From Marinilabilia salmonicolor JCM 21150 (GTDB taxonomy: Bacteria; Bacteroidota; Bacteroidia; Bacteroidales; Marinilabiliaceae): DNA of 64,000 nucleotides. Of this stretch, positions 8,961 to 18,474 are shown one piece after another. The stretch's first letter is position 1, and the number at the start of each line of letters is the position of its first letter. Under the pieces are notes generated by a model. That model did not search any database and was not told the origin of the DNA. It saw nothing but the letters and a program-made list of their open reading frames with translations. The stretch lies in assembly GCF_000259075.1 (NCBI RefSeq), contig NZ_AJKI01000011.1, forward strand, positions 248,001 through 312,000. Direction: 5' to 3'. Both the position numbers and the translations under genes were made by a program.

Positions 8961-8968
8961 TTATATCC

Positions 8969-9778
8969 TTAAGAGGTTACCGTCGAAGTCTGGCCGACGG
9001 CATTTTTGATGATTCCCCGTTTCGATCCTTTAATGAAATTAATGATTTGTCCCATTTCCGGACTTGGATCCAGATAAGCCTGCATGTATTCAATGGCCTG
9101 AGAAACATTTCTTCCCTGCTGATACAAAGCCCGGTAAATATCATGGACATTGTCTATTTGCTCTCTGCTAAAGCCTCGACGACGCAATCCCACCACATTG
9201 ATCCCCATATATGCAGCAGGGAGACCAAACACTTTCGTGAATGGGGCCACATCGGACAACACTCCACACATTCCGGAAACCATGGCGTGAGCTCCTATAC
9301 GACAGAACTGATGTACAGCACTCATTCCGCCAATAACTACCCAGTCTTCCAGCACAACTTCACCAGCCAGCTGAACACTGTTAGCCACCACACAATGACT
9401 GCCCACCTCTACATCATGTCCCAGGTGTGCATAAGCCATCAGCAGGGTGTCATTGCCAACGCGGGTAACCCCTTTAGCAGCAGTACCGCGGTTAATGGTC
9501 ACATACTCACGAACAGTAACCCGGTCACCGACCTCAACAGTACTGTATTCTCCATCAAACTTAAGATCCTGTGGTTCTGCAGAAATAACTGCTCCGGGAA
9601 ATACTTTACAAGCCTTTCCAATTCTTGCCCCCGGATAAATGGTCGCATTGGCGCCAATCCATGTGCCATCACCAATAATTACATCTTTATCAATCTTAGC
9701 AAAAGCCTCAATCGTAACATTTTCTCCAATCTTTGCATCCGGATGTATCTCCGCTTTTTTCGATATGAGTTGCTCCAT
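8969..9778 (-). CDS. lpxA: Acyl-ACP--UDP-N-acetylglucosamine O-acyltransferase
   Basis: 269 residues. Left-handed beta-helix made of hexapeptide repeats (IGENVT, IGDGTW, IGANAT, IGKACK) over about residues 8-190, then an alpha-helical C-terminal part. Catalytic His is His121 in MAYAHLGHDVEVG, matching His125 of the E. coli enzyme. The acyl-length ruler region reads AVHQFCRIGAHAMVSG, ending in Gly at the place of E. coli Gly173, which fits a long 3-hydroxyacyl chain (C14 or longer; inference). It performs the first step of lipid A synthesis in the cytoplasm. It stands alone here, not next to lpxD or the lpxC-fabZ fusion gene with which it is usually clustered. Confidence 0.95.
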   Translation of the reverse strand: MEQLISKKAEIHPDAKIGENVTIEAFAKIDKDVIIGDGTWIGANATIYPGARIGKACKVFPGAVISAEPQDLKFDGEYSTVEVGDRVTVREYVTINRGTAAKGVTRVGNDTLLMAYAHLGHDVEVGSHCVVANSVQLAGEVVLEDWVVIGGMSAVHQFCRIGAHAMVSGMCGVLSDVAPFTKVFGLPAAYMGINVVGLRRRGFSREQIDNVHDIYRALYQQGRNVSQAIEYMQAYLDPSPEMGQIINFIKGSKRGIIKNAVGQTSTVTS

Positions 9779-10081
9779 TCTCAGTCTATCATTTCTGAAG
9801 GTAAGACAATCTTAAAAATCCAAGAATTGCATCCCTTAGTTAACATTTTACAATTTTACCTTTTTATATGACAACTGAGCGTTCAAGCACACGTACAAAA
9901 ATTTTAATTTTTTTCAGAAGGGGGCCCGAAAGTCTCTCAACATCATTAAAAACCAAGCACTTACAAACGCCCTTTTCTTCCCGCAACAAAAAAAGCCGGC
10001 CATAAAACAGACCGGCTCCTTTTAGGAAACTTAGTTACCCGCTACCCTGACAATCTCTTTTCGGGGAAATTCAGATAGATT
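9779..10081. other. Intergenic region between lpxA and gltD
   Basis: About 300 bases. The left part is the lpxA promoter region (very AT-rich, no exact TAnnTTTG box seen); the right part holds the gltD terminator at 9986-10017. No open frame I would call. Confidence 0.5.
9986..10017 (-). terminator. Terminator of gltBD
   Basis: On the - strand AGCCGG (10012-10017) pairs with CCGGCT (9994-9999) around a 12-base loop and is followed by seven T. It lies 65 bp after the gltD stop. Confidence 0.85.
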
Positions 10082-11500
10082 CTATTTTGACAGGAACTCA
10101 TGAACATGCGCAGCGGCCTCACGTCCCTTTGCAATGGCTGTAACCACCAGACTGGCTCCGTTTGCAGCATCACCAGCTGCAAAAACGCCGGGTTTACTGG
10201 CAGCAAATCCATCGTTAATTTTTACATTTCCGCGCTGGTCAAGTTCCAATCCGAGTTCCTTCACCAAACCTTTGTGAACAGGATGAACAAAACCCATGGA
10301 AAGCATTACCATATCCACGTCAATTTTACGTACGGTATCTTCCTTTTCTTCCATTTTCCACCGGCCATTATCCTGCATCCACTCCACTTCAACAACCTCA
10401 ACTGCTTTAAGCCTTCCTTTATCTCCAACAAACCGACGGGTGGAAAGGCTCCACATACGCTCACACCCCTCCTGATGAGAAGACGAAACCTTCAGCACAT
10501 TGGGCCAGAAAGGCCAGGGATTATCAGGGGTTCTGGAGGCAGGTGGTTTAGGCATAATTTCTATTTGCATTACCTTTTCGGCACGCTGACGATTGGCCGT
10601 TCCCACACAGTCACTTCCAGTGTCTCCACCACCAATGACCATCACCTTTTTCCCTTTGGCATTAATACGCTCATCGTCCGAAAAAGAGGAACCCCGGTTC
10701 ACCTTATTCTGCTGTTTCAGATAATCCATGGCAAAATAAACCCCTTTTAAATCACGTCCTTCAACAGGCAAATCTCGGGGCTGCATGGCTCCAATAGCTA
10801 AAACAACCGCATCAAACTCCTTCAGCAGTTGCGCTCCTTTAACATCCTCCCCCACAGCTGTATTTATGCGAAATTCGATGCCCTCCTTCTCAAATATCCT
10901 TTGCCTGCGATCAATCACCTTCTTATTCAACTTAAAATCCGGGATTCCGTACCGAAGCAATCCCCCAATAGCATCATCACGCTCAAAGACAGTCACACTA
11001 TGTCCTTTTTGATTCAGCTGATCTGCCACCGATAATCCGGACGGCCCGGAACCTATAACCGCCACCTTCTTTCCGGTTCTCTTTTTAGGAATACGTGGCT
11101 GGATAAAACCAAGCTCAAAAGCTTTCTCTACAGTTGAAGCCTCATTTTCGCGAATGGTAACAGACTCTTCGTGAATGGCCAGGACACAGGACTTCTCACA
11201 AGGCGCAGGACAAACCCGACCTGTAAATTCAGGAAAGCTGTTGGTCGAATGCAGCACCTCACTGGCCAGTTTATAATCACCGCGGAACAAAGCGTCCTGC
11301 CATTCAGGAATTTTACTTCCTACCGGACATCCCCAATGACAAAAAGGAACGCCGCAATCCATACATCTGGAAGCCTGTAATTTCCGATCCTGGTCATTCA
11401 GCGTTTGCTCCACTTCCCCATAATCATCAATTCGTTCATTCACAGGTCGGTTTCCACTCAGCTTTCGCTCAACTTCTATGAATCCTCTGGGATTTCCCAT
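10082..11500 (-). CDS. gltD: Glutamate synthase, small (NADPH) subunit
   Basis: 472 residues, normal length. N-terminal double-cluster ferredoxin-like region: CMDCGVPFCHWGCP (about 42-55) and CPAPCEKSC (about 96-104). FAD-binding GSGPSGLSVADQL near residue 150, and a second dinucleotide site GGGDTGSDCVG near residue 290 for NADPH; the C-terminal FAD closure FAAGDAANGASLVV. It takes electrons from NADPH and passes them through flavin and iron-sulphur clusters to the large subunit, which makes two glutamates from glutamine and 2-oxoglutarate. It follows gltB by 74 bp in one transcript closed by a strong terminator. Confidence 0.97.
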   Translation of the reverse strand: MGNPRGFIEVERKLSGNRPVNERIDDYGEVEQTLNDQDRKLQASRCMDCGVPFCHWGCPVGSKIPEWQDALFRGDYKLASEVLHSTNSFPEFTGRVCPAPCEKSCVLAIHEESVTIRENEASTVEKAFELGFIQPRIPKKRTGKKVAVIGSGPSGLSVADQLNQKGHSVTVFERDDAIGGLLRYGIPDFKLNKKVIDRRQRIFEKEGIEFRINTAVGEDVKGAQLLKEFDAVVLAIGAMQPRDLPVEGRDLKGVYFAMDYLKQQNKVNRGSSFSDDERINAKGKKVMVIGGGDTGSDCVGTANRQRAEKVMQIEIMPKPPASRTPDNPWPFWPNVLKVSSSHQEGCERMWSLSTRRFVGDKGRLKAVEVVEVEWMQDNGRWKMEEKEDTVRKIDVDMVMLSMGFVHPVHKGLVKELGLELDQRGNVKINDGFAASKPGVFAAGDAANGASLVVTAIAKGREAAAHVHEFLSK

Positions 11501-11574
11501 AGCTAATCATTATTATGATGACTGACACAATTGCCATTGATCACAACCCTGTCAATCCTTATTAATAAACTATT

Positions 11575-14500
11575 TTACTCTCTCAAATGCGGGGCATCTT
11601 CAGTCTCCCTCAGCTTTTTCTCCAGCTCCTCCACTTTCTGCTGTTCCAGCACCTTCTTATATTCAAAAGGAATCACCTTCACAAACTTCGGAAGAAATTT
11701 CTCCCAGTTCACCAGTACATTACGGGCCTTCTCACTGTTGGTATGGAGCAAATGTTTATGAAGAAGGAATTGCAACTCCTGAACATCACCATAATCCTGC
11801 ACAGGCGTCAGATCTACCAACCCTTTGTTGCAATAAAAATCAAAATTGCCAGATTCATCCAATACATAGGCGATTCCACCGCTCATCCCGGCAGCAAAAT
11901 TTCGTCCGGTGGATCCGATAACAACAACACGACCTCCTGTCATATATTCACAACAGTGATCTCCTGTCCCTTCCACCACAGCATTTGCGCCGGAATTCCT
12001 GACAGCAAAGCGCTCGCCGGCAACTCCATGAACATACAGATGTCCACCTGTGGCACCATAGAGCACGGTATTTCCGATGATAATATTCTCTTCAGGATTA
12101 AACTTATGCCCAGTTGGCGGAACTACCACAATTTTCCCGCCCGACAAACCTTTGCCCAGATAATCGTTGGCATCTCCCTCCAGCCGGAAGCTCACCCCAC
12201 TCACCAAAAAAGCACCAAAACTTTGACCGGCCGATCCGGCAAACGAGCAATTAATAGTATTCTTGGGAAGCCCCTCTTCCCCATAAGCTATGGAGACCTC
12301 TCCTGAAAGCATGGCTCCCACAGCTCTGTCAGTATTATTCACCGGATAGGACATCCAAACACGCGAACCATTCTGAATAGCCGGGCGAGCCTCCTCTATC
12401 AATTTGCGATCCAAGACCTTATCAATTTTATGATCCTGATCTGTGGTCTGATGCAATGGATATTTTTGACCTTCCGTTGGGAAATGGAGCAATCCTGACA
12501 GGTCGAGACCTCCGGTTTTCCAGTTTCCAACTTCAGGATCCCGTTCCAACAGATCACTCCTGCCGATGATTTCGTTCAACGATCGATACCCCATTTCAGC
12601 CAAAACCTCCCGTACTTCAGTTGCAATAAACGTAAAGAAATTCACCAGATTTCTGTACTTCCCGATAAATCGCTTTCTGAGTTCTTCATCCTGGGTGGCA
12701 ATACCTGCAGGACAGGTATTCAGATGACATTTACGCATCATCACACAGCCCAGTACAATGAGACCGGAAGTGGCAAAGCCATACTCTTCTGCGCCCAAAA
12801 GTGCCATTTTTACTACATCATGGCCCGTTTTCAACTGACCATCGGTTTGCAACTTCACCCTGCCCCGAAGATTGTTAAGCACCAGCGTTTGTTGTGTTTC
12901 GGCAAGACCCAGTTCAACAGGAAGTCCCGCATGTTTGATAGAACTGGAAGGACTGGCACCTGTTCCTCCCTCCGTTCCACTAATTACAATCAAATCGGCA
13001 TGCGCCTTGGCCACCCCTGCTGCCACAGTTCCGACTCCGGTTTCAGAGACCAGCTTCACACTGATTCTGGCCCGGGGATTGGCATTTTTCAGATCAAAGA
13101 TCAACTGAGCAAGATCTTCGATAGAATAGATATCGTGATGCGGAGGGGGAGAAATCAGAGTAATACCGGGAGTTGAGTTCCGCAGTTTTGCAATAACCTT
13201 ATCAACCTTATACCCGGGCAACTGACCTCCTTCTCCAGGTTTAGCTCCCTGGGCAACCTTAATCTGAAGTTCATCGGCATTTACCAGATAATTATTGGTC
13301 ACGCCAAACCGACCACTGGCCACCTGTTTTATGGAGCTACGTGCCGGCGATTTAAAGCGTTTTGAATCCTCACCTCCCTCTCCGGTGTTGCTTCGGCCGC
13401 CAATTTCATTCATGGCCATGGCCAATGCTTCATGGGCCTCTTTAGATATGGAGCCATAACTCATGGCACCAGTAACAAACCTTTTCAATATGGCCTCTAC
13501 CGGTTCTACTTCACTTAAATCAATCGCCTTTCCTCTTTTAGGATTTAAAAAACCTCTCAGAAAAAGTGGTTTGCGATTATCGCTTTCCACCTTACGACTG
13601 TATTCCTTGTATTTCTGATAATCATTGCGTGCAGTAGCCCATTGCAAAAGCCCTATTGTTTCCGGATTCCAGGCATGCTTCTCTCCGTATTTCCGAAAAG
13701 CATATGCCCCGGCACTATCATAAGGTCCTTTGGGCAACAACTCATCAAAAGCTTTTTGATGAAAAGCCAGTGCTTCCCTGGCAATTTCCTCAAAACCAAC
13801 ACCACCTATCCTTGAGGTCGTTCCGGTAAAATATCGTTCAATAACCTCACCGGATATCCCTATGGCTTCAAAAATTTGTGCTCCATGATAACTTCGGAGA
13901 GTGGATATTCCCATTTTTGAAAGTACTTTCATGAGACCTTTATCCACCGATTTAATGTACTTTTCACGAGCCTCGCCGTAACTACCCCGGACTGATCCGT
14001 TTTTAACCATTTCATTGATGGTGGCAAAGCAAACATAAGGGTTGATAACACTCGCCCCATAACCCAACAACAATGCAAAATGCATAACTTCTCTGGCTTC
14101 TCCGGTTTCAATAATCAAACCGACCTGCATTCTTTTTTTGGTTTTTATGAGGTGATGATGAACAGCAGCAGTGGCCAGCAGTGAAGGGATCGCCGCGTTT
14201 TCCAGACTCACACCGCGGTCACTCAGAATAATGTAATTGTTACCCTCATCAACCGCCTTTTCCGCGTCGGTACATATCTGCTCAAGGGCAACTTTCAGCC
14301 CCTCCCCACCCTGAGAAGCTGGAAAAAGCATGGGTAAAGTTACATGCGAAAACTCTTCACGGCGAAAATCTTTAATCTTCCCCAGATCAGTATTTGTAAT
14401 CAGAGGACTTGCAAACTTGATGGAACGGCAATGCTCATGGCTTTCCATCAAAATATTTTTAGAAACAGATCCGATATAATTGGTCAAAGCCATTACCAAA

Positions 14501-16095
14501 CCTTCTCTGATGGGATCAATCGCGGGATTGGTTACCTGAGCAAAATGCTGCCGGAAATAGCTGAACAAACGTTGCGGCTTATCAGAGAAAATCGACATGG
14601 GCGTATCATTCCCCATAGAGCCAATAGGCTCCACTCCTGTTTCCGACATGGGCTTAATAATAAGATCCACATCCTCTTTATTGTACCCGAAAGCTTTCAG
14701 GTACATATCATAATTCTCTCCCAGATCTGACGACACTCGTTGACGTACCTCAATGTCTCTAAGACTAATTCGGTTTTCTTTGAGCCAGTTTTCATACGGA
14801 TGACGCATCGACAGCTGTGATTTTATCTCCTCATCAGGAATAATAATCCCCAGACGGGTATCCACAAGCAACAATTTTCCGGGTTTAAGCCTGCCTTTAG
14901 AAACAATCTTCTCTGCAGAAAAAGTTTGAACCCCGACCTCGGATCCCATCACAATCAAATCATCATCGGTAATCACATACCTTGAAGGACGCAACCCGTT
15001 TCGATCAAGAGTTCCTCCAATGTATCTTCCATCAGAAAAAACAATGGAAGCAGGACCATCCCAGGGTTCCATAATCGTACTGTGATATTCATAATATGCT
15101 TTAAGACTTGGAGGAATCGGATTTTTGTCATTCCACGATTCCGGAATCAGCATCGTAAGTGCATGAGGTAGTGTGCGACCGGTCAGAAACAAAAATTCAA
15201 GAACATTGTCGAGAGATGCTGAGTCACTTTTTCCGCTTTCGATAACAGGAAAAAGTTTCTTCAAATCATCCCCAAACATATCAGACTCCAATAATCCTTC
15301 GCGGGCCTGCATCCACAGACGGTTTCCTTTAATGGTATTAATTTCTCCGTTGTGAGCCAGAATCCTGAAAGGCTGGGCCAGATCCCAGGTGGGAAATGTA
15401 TTGGTACTGAAACGGGAGTGAACCAACGCAATGGCACTTGCCAGCTTAGGAGCCTGAAGATCAAGAAAATATTCTCCCAACTGAGCAGGAGTCAGCATTC
15501 CTTTATAAATAAATACTTTGGAAGACAAACTCACAATATAAAACCCCTCTTTGGAAGCAATTTTCGAGTTCCGGACGGCGTTCTCTGTCATCTTCCTGAC
15601 CAGATACAACTTTCTTTCCAGAGCATCCTGCTCCACAAATTTACCGGTCACAAATACCTGCCTTATGACGGGCTCACTTCCACGCGCTATTTCCCCAATG
15701 GCGTCCGAATTTACAGGAACATCACGATATCCAATCAGTTCCAGTCCTTCATCCACAATATTCTTATTAAGGATTTCCAAACAACCACGGGCCTCTTCCG
15801 GATCACCGGGCAGGAACACCAGTCCTGTTCCGTAATGCCCGGGAGCAGGTAAGTCAAAATCAAATCCACTAAAATACTCATAAGGAACCTGCATAAGAAT
15901 ACCGGCACCGTCACCAGATTTATTGTCAGAACTCTCGGCACCTCTGTGGGTCATATTCACAAGAACCTCCAACCCCTTTCGCACAATATCATTAGAAGGT
16001 TTTCCTTTGATATGCGCGACAAATCCAATTCCGCAATTGTCATGTTCATTGGCCGGATCGTACAGCCCTTGAACTCTGGGAAAACGTTGCTGCAT
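11575..16095 (-). CDS. gltB: Glutamate synthase, large subunit
   Basis: 1506 residues, full length. Class II glutamine amidotransferase with Cys21 (DNCGIGFVAHIKG) as nucleophile once the short propeptide is removed. Central domain about 480-790, FMN-binding synthase domain about 830-1200 (VASGRFGVTNNYL, GAKPGEGGQLPGYKV, SGTEGGTGASP), 3Fe-4S ligands CVMMRKCHLNTCPAGIATQ near residue 1125, and a C-terminal GXGXG beta-helix (about 1250-1450: GSAGQSFGAFLV, GGRVVVIGSTGRNFAAGMSG). Ammonia made from glutamine is channelled to 2-oxoglutarate. A textbook promoter lies about 120 bp upstream. Product feeds the arginine and proline genes further along the window. Confidence 0.98.
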   Translation of the reverse strand: MQQRFPRVQGLYDPANEHDNCGIGFVAHIKGKPSNDIVRKGLEVLVNMTHRGAESSDNKSGDGAGILMQVPYEYFSGFDFDLPAPGHYGTGLVFLPGDPEEARGCLEILNKNIVDEGLELIGYRDVPVNSDAIGEIARGSEPVIRQVFVTGKFVEQDALERKLYLVRKMTENAVRNSKIASKEGFYIVSLSSKVFIYKGMLTPAQLGEYFLDLQAPKLASAIALVHSRFSTNTFPTWDLAQPFRILAHNGEINTIKGNRLWMQAREGLLESDMFGDDLKKLFPVIESGKSDSASLDNVLEFLFLTGRTLPHALTMLIPESWNDKNPIPPSLKAYYEYHSTIMEPWDGPASIVFSDGRYIGGTLDRNGLRPSRYVITDDDLIVMGSEVGVQTFSAEKIVSKGRLKPGKLLLVDTRLGIIIPDEEIKSQLSMRHPYENWLKENRISLRDIEVRQRVSSDLGENYDMYLKAFGYNKEDVDLIIKPMSETGVEPIGSMGNDTPMSIFSDKPQRLFSYFRQHFAQVTNPAIDPIREGLVMALTNYIGSVSKNILMESHEHCRSIKFASPLITNTDLGKIKDFRREEFSHVTLPMLFPASQGGEGLKVALEQICTDAEKAVDEGNNYIILSDRGVSLENAAIPSLLATAAVHHHLIKTKKRMQVGLIIETGEAREVMHFALLLGYGASVINPYVCFATINEMVKNGSVRGSYGEAREKYIKSVDKGLMKVLSKMGISTLRSYHGAQIFEAIGISGEVIERYFTGTTSRIGGVGFEEIAREALAFHQKAFDELLPKGPYDSAGAYAFRKYGEKHAWNPETIGLLQWATARNDYQKYKEYSRKVESDNRKPLFLRGFLNPKRGKAIDLSEVEPVEAILKRFVTGAMSYGSISKEAHEALAMAMNEIGGRSNTGEGGEDSKRFKSPARSSIKQVASGRFGVTNNYLVNADELQIKVAQGAKPGEGGQLPGYKVDKVIAKLRNSTPGITLISPPPHHDIYSIEDLAQLIFDLKNANPRARISVKLVSETGVGTVAAGVAKAHADLIVISGTEGGTGASPSSSIKHAGLPVELGLAETQQTLVLNNLRGRVKLQTDGQLKTGHDVVKMALLGAEEYGFATSGLIVLGCVMMRKCHLNTCPAGIATQDEELRKRFIGKYRNLVNFFTFIATEVREVLAEMGYRSLNEIIGRSDLLERDPEVGNWKTGGLDLSGLLHFPTEGQKYPLHQTTDQDHKIDKVLDRKLIEEARPAIQNGSRVWMSYPVNNTDRAVGAMLSGEVSIAYGEEGLPKNTINCSFAGSAGQSFGAFLVSGVSFRLEGDANDYLGKGLSGGKIVVVPPTGHKFNPEENIIIGNTVLYGATGGHLYVHGVAGERFAVRNSGANAVVEGTGDHCCEYMTGGRVVVIGSTGRNFAAGMSGGIAYVLDESGNFDFYCNKGLVDLTPVQDYGDVQELQFLLHKHLLHTNSEKARNVLVNWEKFLPKFVKVIPFEYKKVLEQQKVEELEKKLRETEDAPHLRE

Positions 16096-16211
16096 ACTGA
16101 AACAATTTTAAAAGGAGATAAAACAAAACATTGGAAGTCTGAGATGCCTGCCGAACATCCAACATTAATACTTTTTCAAGCAACAGGCACTTTTTACTTA
16201 ATAACCGAAAG

Positions 16212-16241
16212 CAAAATTACAATTTTAATTACGTTTTTCAA
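16212..16241 (-). promoter_or_regulatory. Promoter of gltBD
   Basis: On the - strand TTG (16241-16239), 19 bases, then TAATTTTG (16219-16212): an exact match to the Bacteroidota consensus TTG-N19-TAnnTTTG. Expected start of transcription is near 16205, giving a leader of about 110 bases. Confidence 0.75.
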
Positions 16242-16308
16242 ATTTTTTGAGCTAAAATATAACAATTAGCACTTTTCATGTCCTTTTCTATCATTCATTA
16301 GGAACAGG

Positions 16309-16316
16309 TAGCTTTG
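16309..16316 (+). promoter_or_regulatory. -7 box TAGCTTTG for the LiaF-like operon
   Basis: Exact TAnnTTTG, about 170 bp before the ATG at 16485. No exact TTG at -33 (TCT instead). Confidence 0.4.
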
Positions 16317-16484
16317 TATTGAAATATCTCAAAAATCGCAACTCGCGGGATTTAATCACCCATTTACCGATTAATCTCTTCCCGTTTTAAAAAATGATGT
16401 TATTTTTGATTCAGGACTAAAAGATGCTTCAGAATTAAGCACTTTAAAAAATAAAAGACAAACTGACAATCAAACCATTCCATT

Positions 16485-17204
16485 ATGGAACCAAAACAAG
16501 ATGTGGAAAGTTCAAAACGAAACCACTCATTCGCCGGAACAGGATTGATAATTATTGGAGCCCTCTTACTTGCCGGTAATCTGGGCCTTATCCCCCAACC
16601 GGTTTGGAACATTATTTTCAGATGGCCGACCATATTTCTGATCATTGCCATTATAAATCTGATCAAAGAAAAATTCATTCCCGCTTTAATATTCACAGCC
16701 ATCTGGGGATTTTTCGTGCTTCCTGACATTTTCCCGACTTTGCACACAGAGGAGTTGAAAAGTTACTGGCCTGTTTTACTCATCCTGGCCGGATTGCTAT
16801 TCCTCAACACTCATCGAAAAAGAAAACATGATAGTTACCCCGGAAAAACCAGGACGCACGAGGAAAACCAAATCGATGAAGTCGCCATTTTTAGTGGAAA
16901 CGTCCGGCGCATTGAGTCTGAGAGCTTTGAAGGAGGAGAAATTACCTCAATTTTTGGAGGAAGCGAACTTTATTTCAATAATTGCAAAATCGGTCCGGGA
17001 GGAGCTGTCATCGAACTAACAAATATTTTTGGAGGCACCAAAATTGTTGTTCCACGCAATTGGAATGTAAAAATTGAAGTAACCAGCATACTCGGCGGTT
17101 TTGCTGATAAGAGAATTTATCCTGACAATGAAAGTCCCTCCAAACAAACCCTCATCATAAAGGGAATGAGTATATTCGGGGGAGGAGAAATCACCAACTT
17201 CTAA
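16485..17204 (+). CDS. LiaF-like membrane protein (DUF5668 plus LiaF C-terminal type)
   Basis: 239 residues. N-terminal half has about four hydrophobic segments (GLIIIGALLLAGNLGLIP, WPTIFLIIAIINLI, FIPALIFTAIWGFFVLP, LLILAGLLFLN). The cytoplasmic C-terminal half (about 120-239) is a beta-solenoid-like region with repeated GG steps: ITSIFGGSELYFNN, LTNIFGGTKIVVPRNW, TSILGGFADKR, MSIFGGGEI. This is the arrangement of LiaF/VraT-type proteins that sense or modulate envelope-stress kinases. It is followed 11 bp later by a LytS-type kinase and then a LytTR regulator, so a regulatory role on that pair is likely (inference). What it senses is unknown. Confidence 0.8.
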   Translation: MEPKQDVESSKRNHSFAGTGLIIIGALLLAGNLGLIPQPVWNIIFRWPTIFLIIAIINLIKEKFIPALIFTAIWGFFVLPDIFPTLHTEELKSYWPVLLILAGLLFLNTHRKRKHDSYPGKTRTHEENQIDEVAIFSGNVRRIESESFEGGEITSIFGGSELYFNNCKIGPGGAVIELTNIFGGTKIVVPRNWNVKIEVTSILGGFADKRIYPDNESPSKQTLIIKGMSIFGGGEITNF

Positions 17205-17215
17205 CCTTTCAATAT

Positions 17216-18289
17216 ATGCTACATCCAATACTGGCCCAGAAACGATTGTTTTATGGCTTTATGGCCGGATGGATTACGCTTTTTATGGGACATACACTGT
17301 TCTTGTCCTATCAGTATCTTCCATTTGCCGAGGCCCTTGTGGATGCCTTCATCTACAATGGTGTATTCATGATTTTATCAGTAGCACTCTATTTTCCGCT
17401 TGCTTACCCCGAGGACTGCACCAGCAGTGCATTCAATAAAAAATCTTTTCTTTACCATGCCTTTCATCACATTACAACAGGCATGGTAACACTTGCTATT
17501 TGGCTGGGAGCATCCTTTTTTCTTGCCTCTCAATTGTTGAGCCAAAACACCGAATATTTAAACTTTGCAAGATCAAGCCTGCCCATGCGGGCAGCATTTG
17601 GAGGAATCTTAATTGTTTTGCTGATTTCGATGTATCATTTTACCAGCTTTTATAAACATATAGAAGAAAAAAATACGCGTGAAGAGCAACTCAAAAAAAT
17701 GCTGAAAGAAGCTGAATTGAAAGCACTCAAGGCTCAGCTCAATCCTCATTTTTTATTCAACAGCCTCAACTCCATAAGCTCTCTTACCATATCAGATCCG
17801 GAAGCGGCAAGAGAGATGTTAACACTCCTTTCAGACTTTCTCAGGTATGCCCTCAAACGAAAAGAAGAAACCCTGCTTCCACTCAGAGAAGAGATAAAAA
17901 ACATCCAGCGCTATCTTGAAATCGAAAGAGTCAGATTTGGTGACCGTTTAAATTGCGAATTCAATATGCATCCCGATTGTTTAAACGTGCATGTTCCGGC
18001 CATGTTGCTCCAGCCACTTTATGAAAACGCTATCAAACACGGACTTTACGAAAGTATTGACCCCGTTAGTATCAAAACAAATTGCCGATCAGGCAATCAC
18101 ATACTTGAAATTTCGGTATCCAACACTTTCGATCCCGAAAGCACCCCTGTTAAAGGAGAAGGGGTGGGACTGGAAAATATTCGCAGCAAGTTACTTCTTT
18201 TTTACAACCGAACAGACCTGTTGAGCATTCACAGAGAAAACAACAACTTTGAAGTAAAAATAATCATCCCAAAATCCAGGACAAAATGA
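17216..18289 (+). CDS. LytS/YehU-type sensor histidine kinase
   Basis: 357 residues. Four predicted membrane helices within 1-145 (LFYGFMAGWITLFMGHTLFL, ALVDAFIYNGVFMILSVALY, HITTGMVTLAIWLGASFFLA, GILIVLLISMYHF), a short coiled coil (about 147-172), then the HisKA_7-type phosphoacceptor box QLNPHFLFNSLNS with His178. The ATP-binding part has the N-box YENAIKHGL and a G-box GEGVGLENIRSKL. No periplasmic sensing domain, so the signal is likely membrane-derived or passed from the LiaF-like protein. Its stop codon overlaps the first ATG of a tandem repeat (ATGA), and the cognate LytTR gene begins about 185 bp later. Confidence 0.92.
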   Translation: MLHPILAQKRLFYGFMAGWITLFMGHTLFLSYQYLPFAEALVDAFIYNGVFMILSVALYFPLAYPEDCTSSAFNKKSFLYHAFHHITTGMVTLAIWLGASFFLASQLLSQNTEYLNFARSSLPMRAAFGGILIVLLISMYHFTSFYKHIEEKNTREEQLKKMLKEAELKALKAQLNPHFLFNSLNSISSLTISDPEAAREMLTLLSDFLRYALKRKEETLLPLREEIKNIQRYLEIERVRFGDRLNCEFNMHPDCLNVHVPAMLLQPLYENAIKHGLYESIDPVSIKTNCRSGNHILEISVSNTFDPESTPVKGEGVGLENIRSKLLLFYNRTDLLSIHRENNNFEVKIIIPKSRTK

Positions 18290-18378
18290 AAAGAGCATGG
18301 CAACGATTGTCACAAGAGAATATGTATAAATTCTTGCATGCAAGTTCCATCCGACTTTAATAAACAAATTTTAAACGA
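18286..18378 (+). repeat. Tandem repeat unit R1 (93 bp) with a 24-codon micro-ORF
   Basis: R1 begins at the ATG that overlaps the kinase stop. It opens a micro-ORF of 24 codons (18286-18360, starting MKRAWQRLSQ, ending SSIRL) and ends just before an almost matching second unit. R1 and R2 share the start ATGAAA-GAGCATGGCAA, an ATGTATAA block, AGTTCCATC and a TAAACAAATTTTA end that leads into the next ATG. Contains the palindrome TTGCATGCAA. Repeat is seen directly; translation is speculative. Confidence 0.75.
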
Positions 18379-18474
18379 ATGAAACGAGCATGGCAAGGAA
18401 ACCACAAAGGATCATGTATAATATTCTGACATGTGAGTTCCATCAAGCCAATAACTTAAACAAATTTTATACTG
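18379..18474 (+). repeat. Tandem repeat unit R2 (96 bp) with a 16-codon micro-ORF
   Basis: R2 starts with an ATG, 93 bp after the ATG of R1 and in the same frame, and ends directly before the ATG of the LytTR regulator (96 bp further, again in frame). Its micro-ORF (18379-18429) starts MKRAWQ like R1 and ends at TGA after 16 codons. A hairpin CATGT / ACATG with an 11-base loop lies at the place of the palindrome in R1. Could be a leader peptide pair, an RNA structure, or a recent duplication of the intercistronic spacer. Confidence 0.75.

Larger units (their letters stand above)
16096..16484. other. Divergent promoter region, gltB / LiaF-like operon
   Basis: About 390 AT-rich bases. It holds a leftward promoter at 16212-16241 for gltB and a rightward -7 box at 16309-16316 for the LiaF-like operon. 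No open frame of note. Confidence 0.6.

Noticed and set aside
9047-9871. 274-codon open frame opposite lpxA
   Set aside because: Fully antisense to a well-supported lpxA with no recognisable product; a shadow frame.
11587-12306. 239-codon open frame opposite gltB
   Set aside because: Antisense to the conserved C-terminal domain of GltB; composition and lack of motifs mark it as a shadow.
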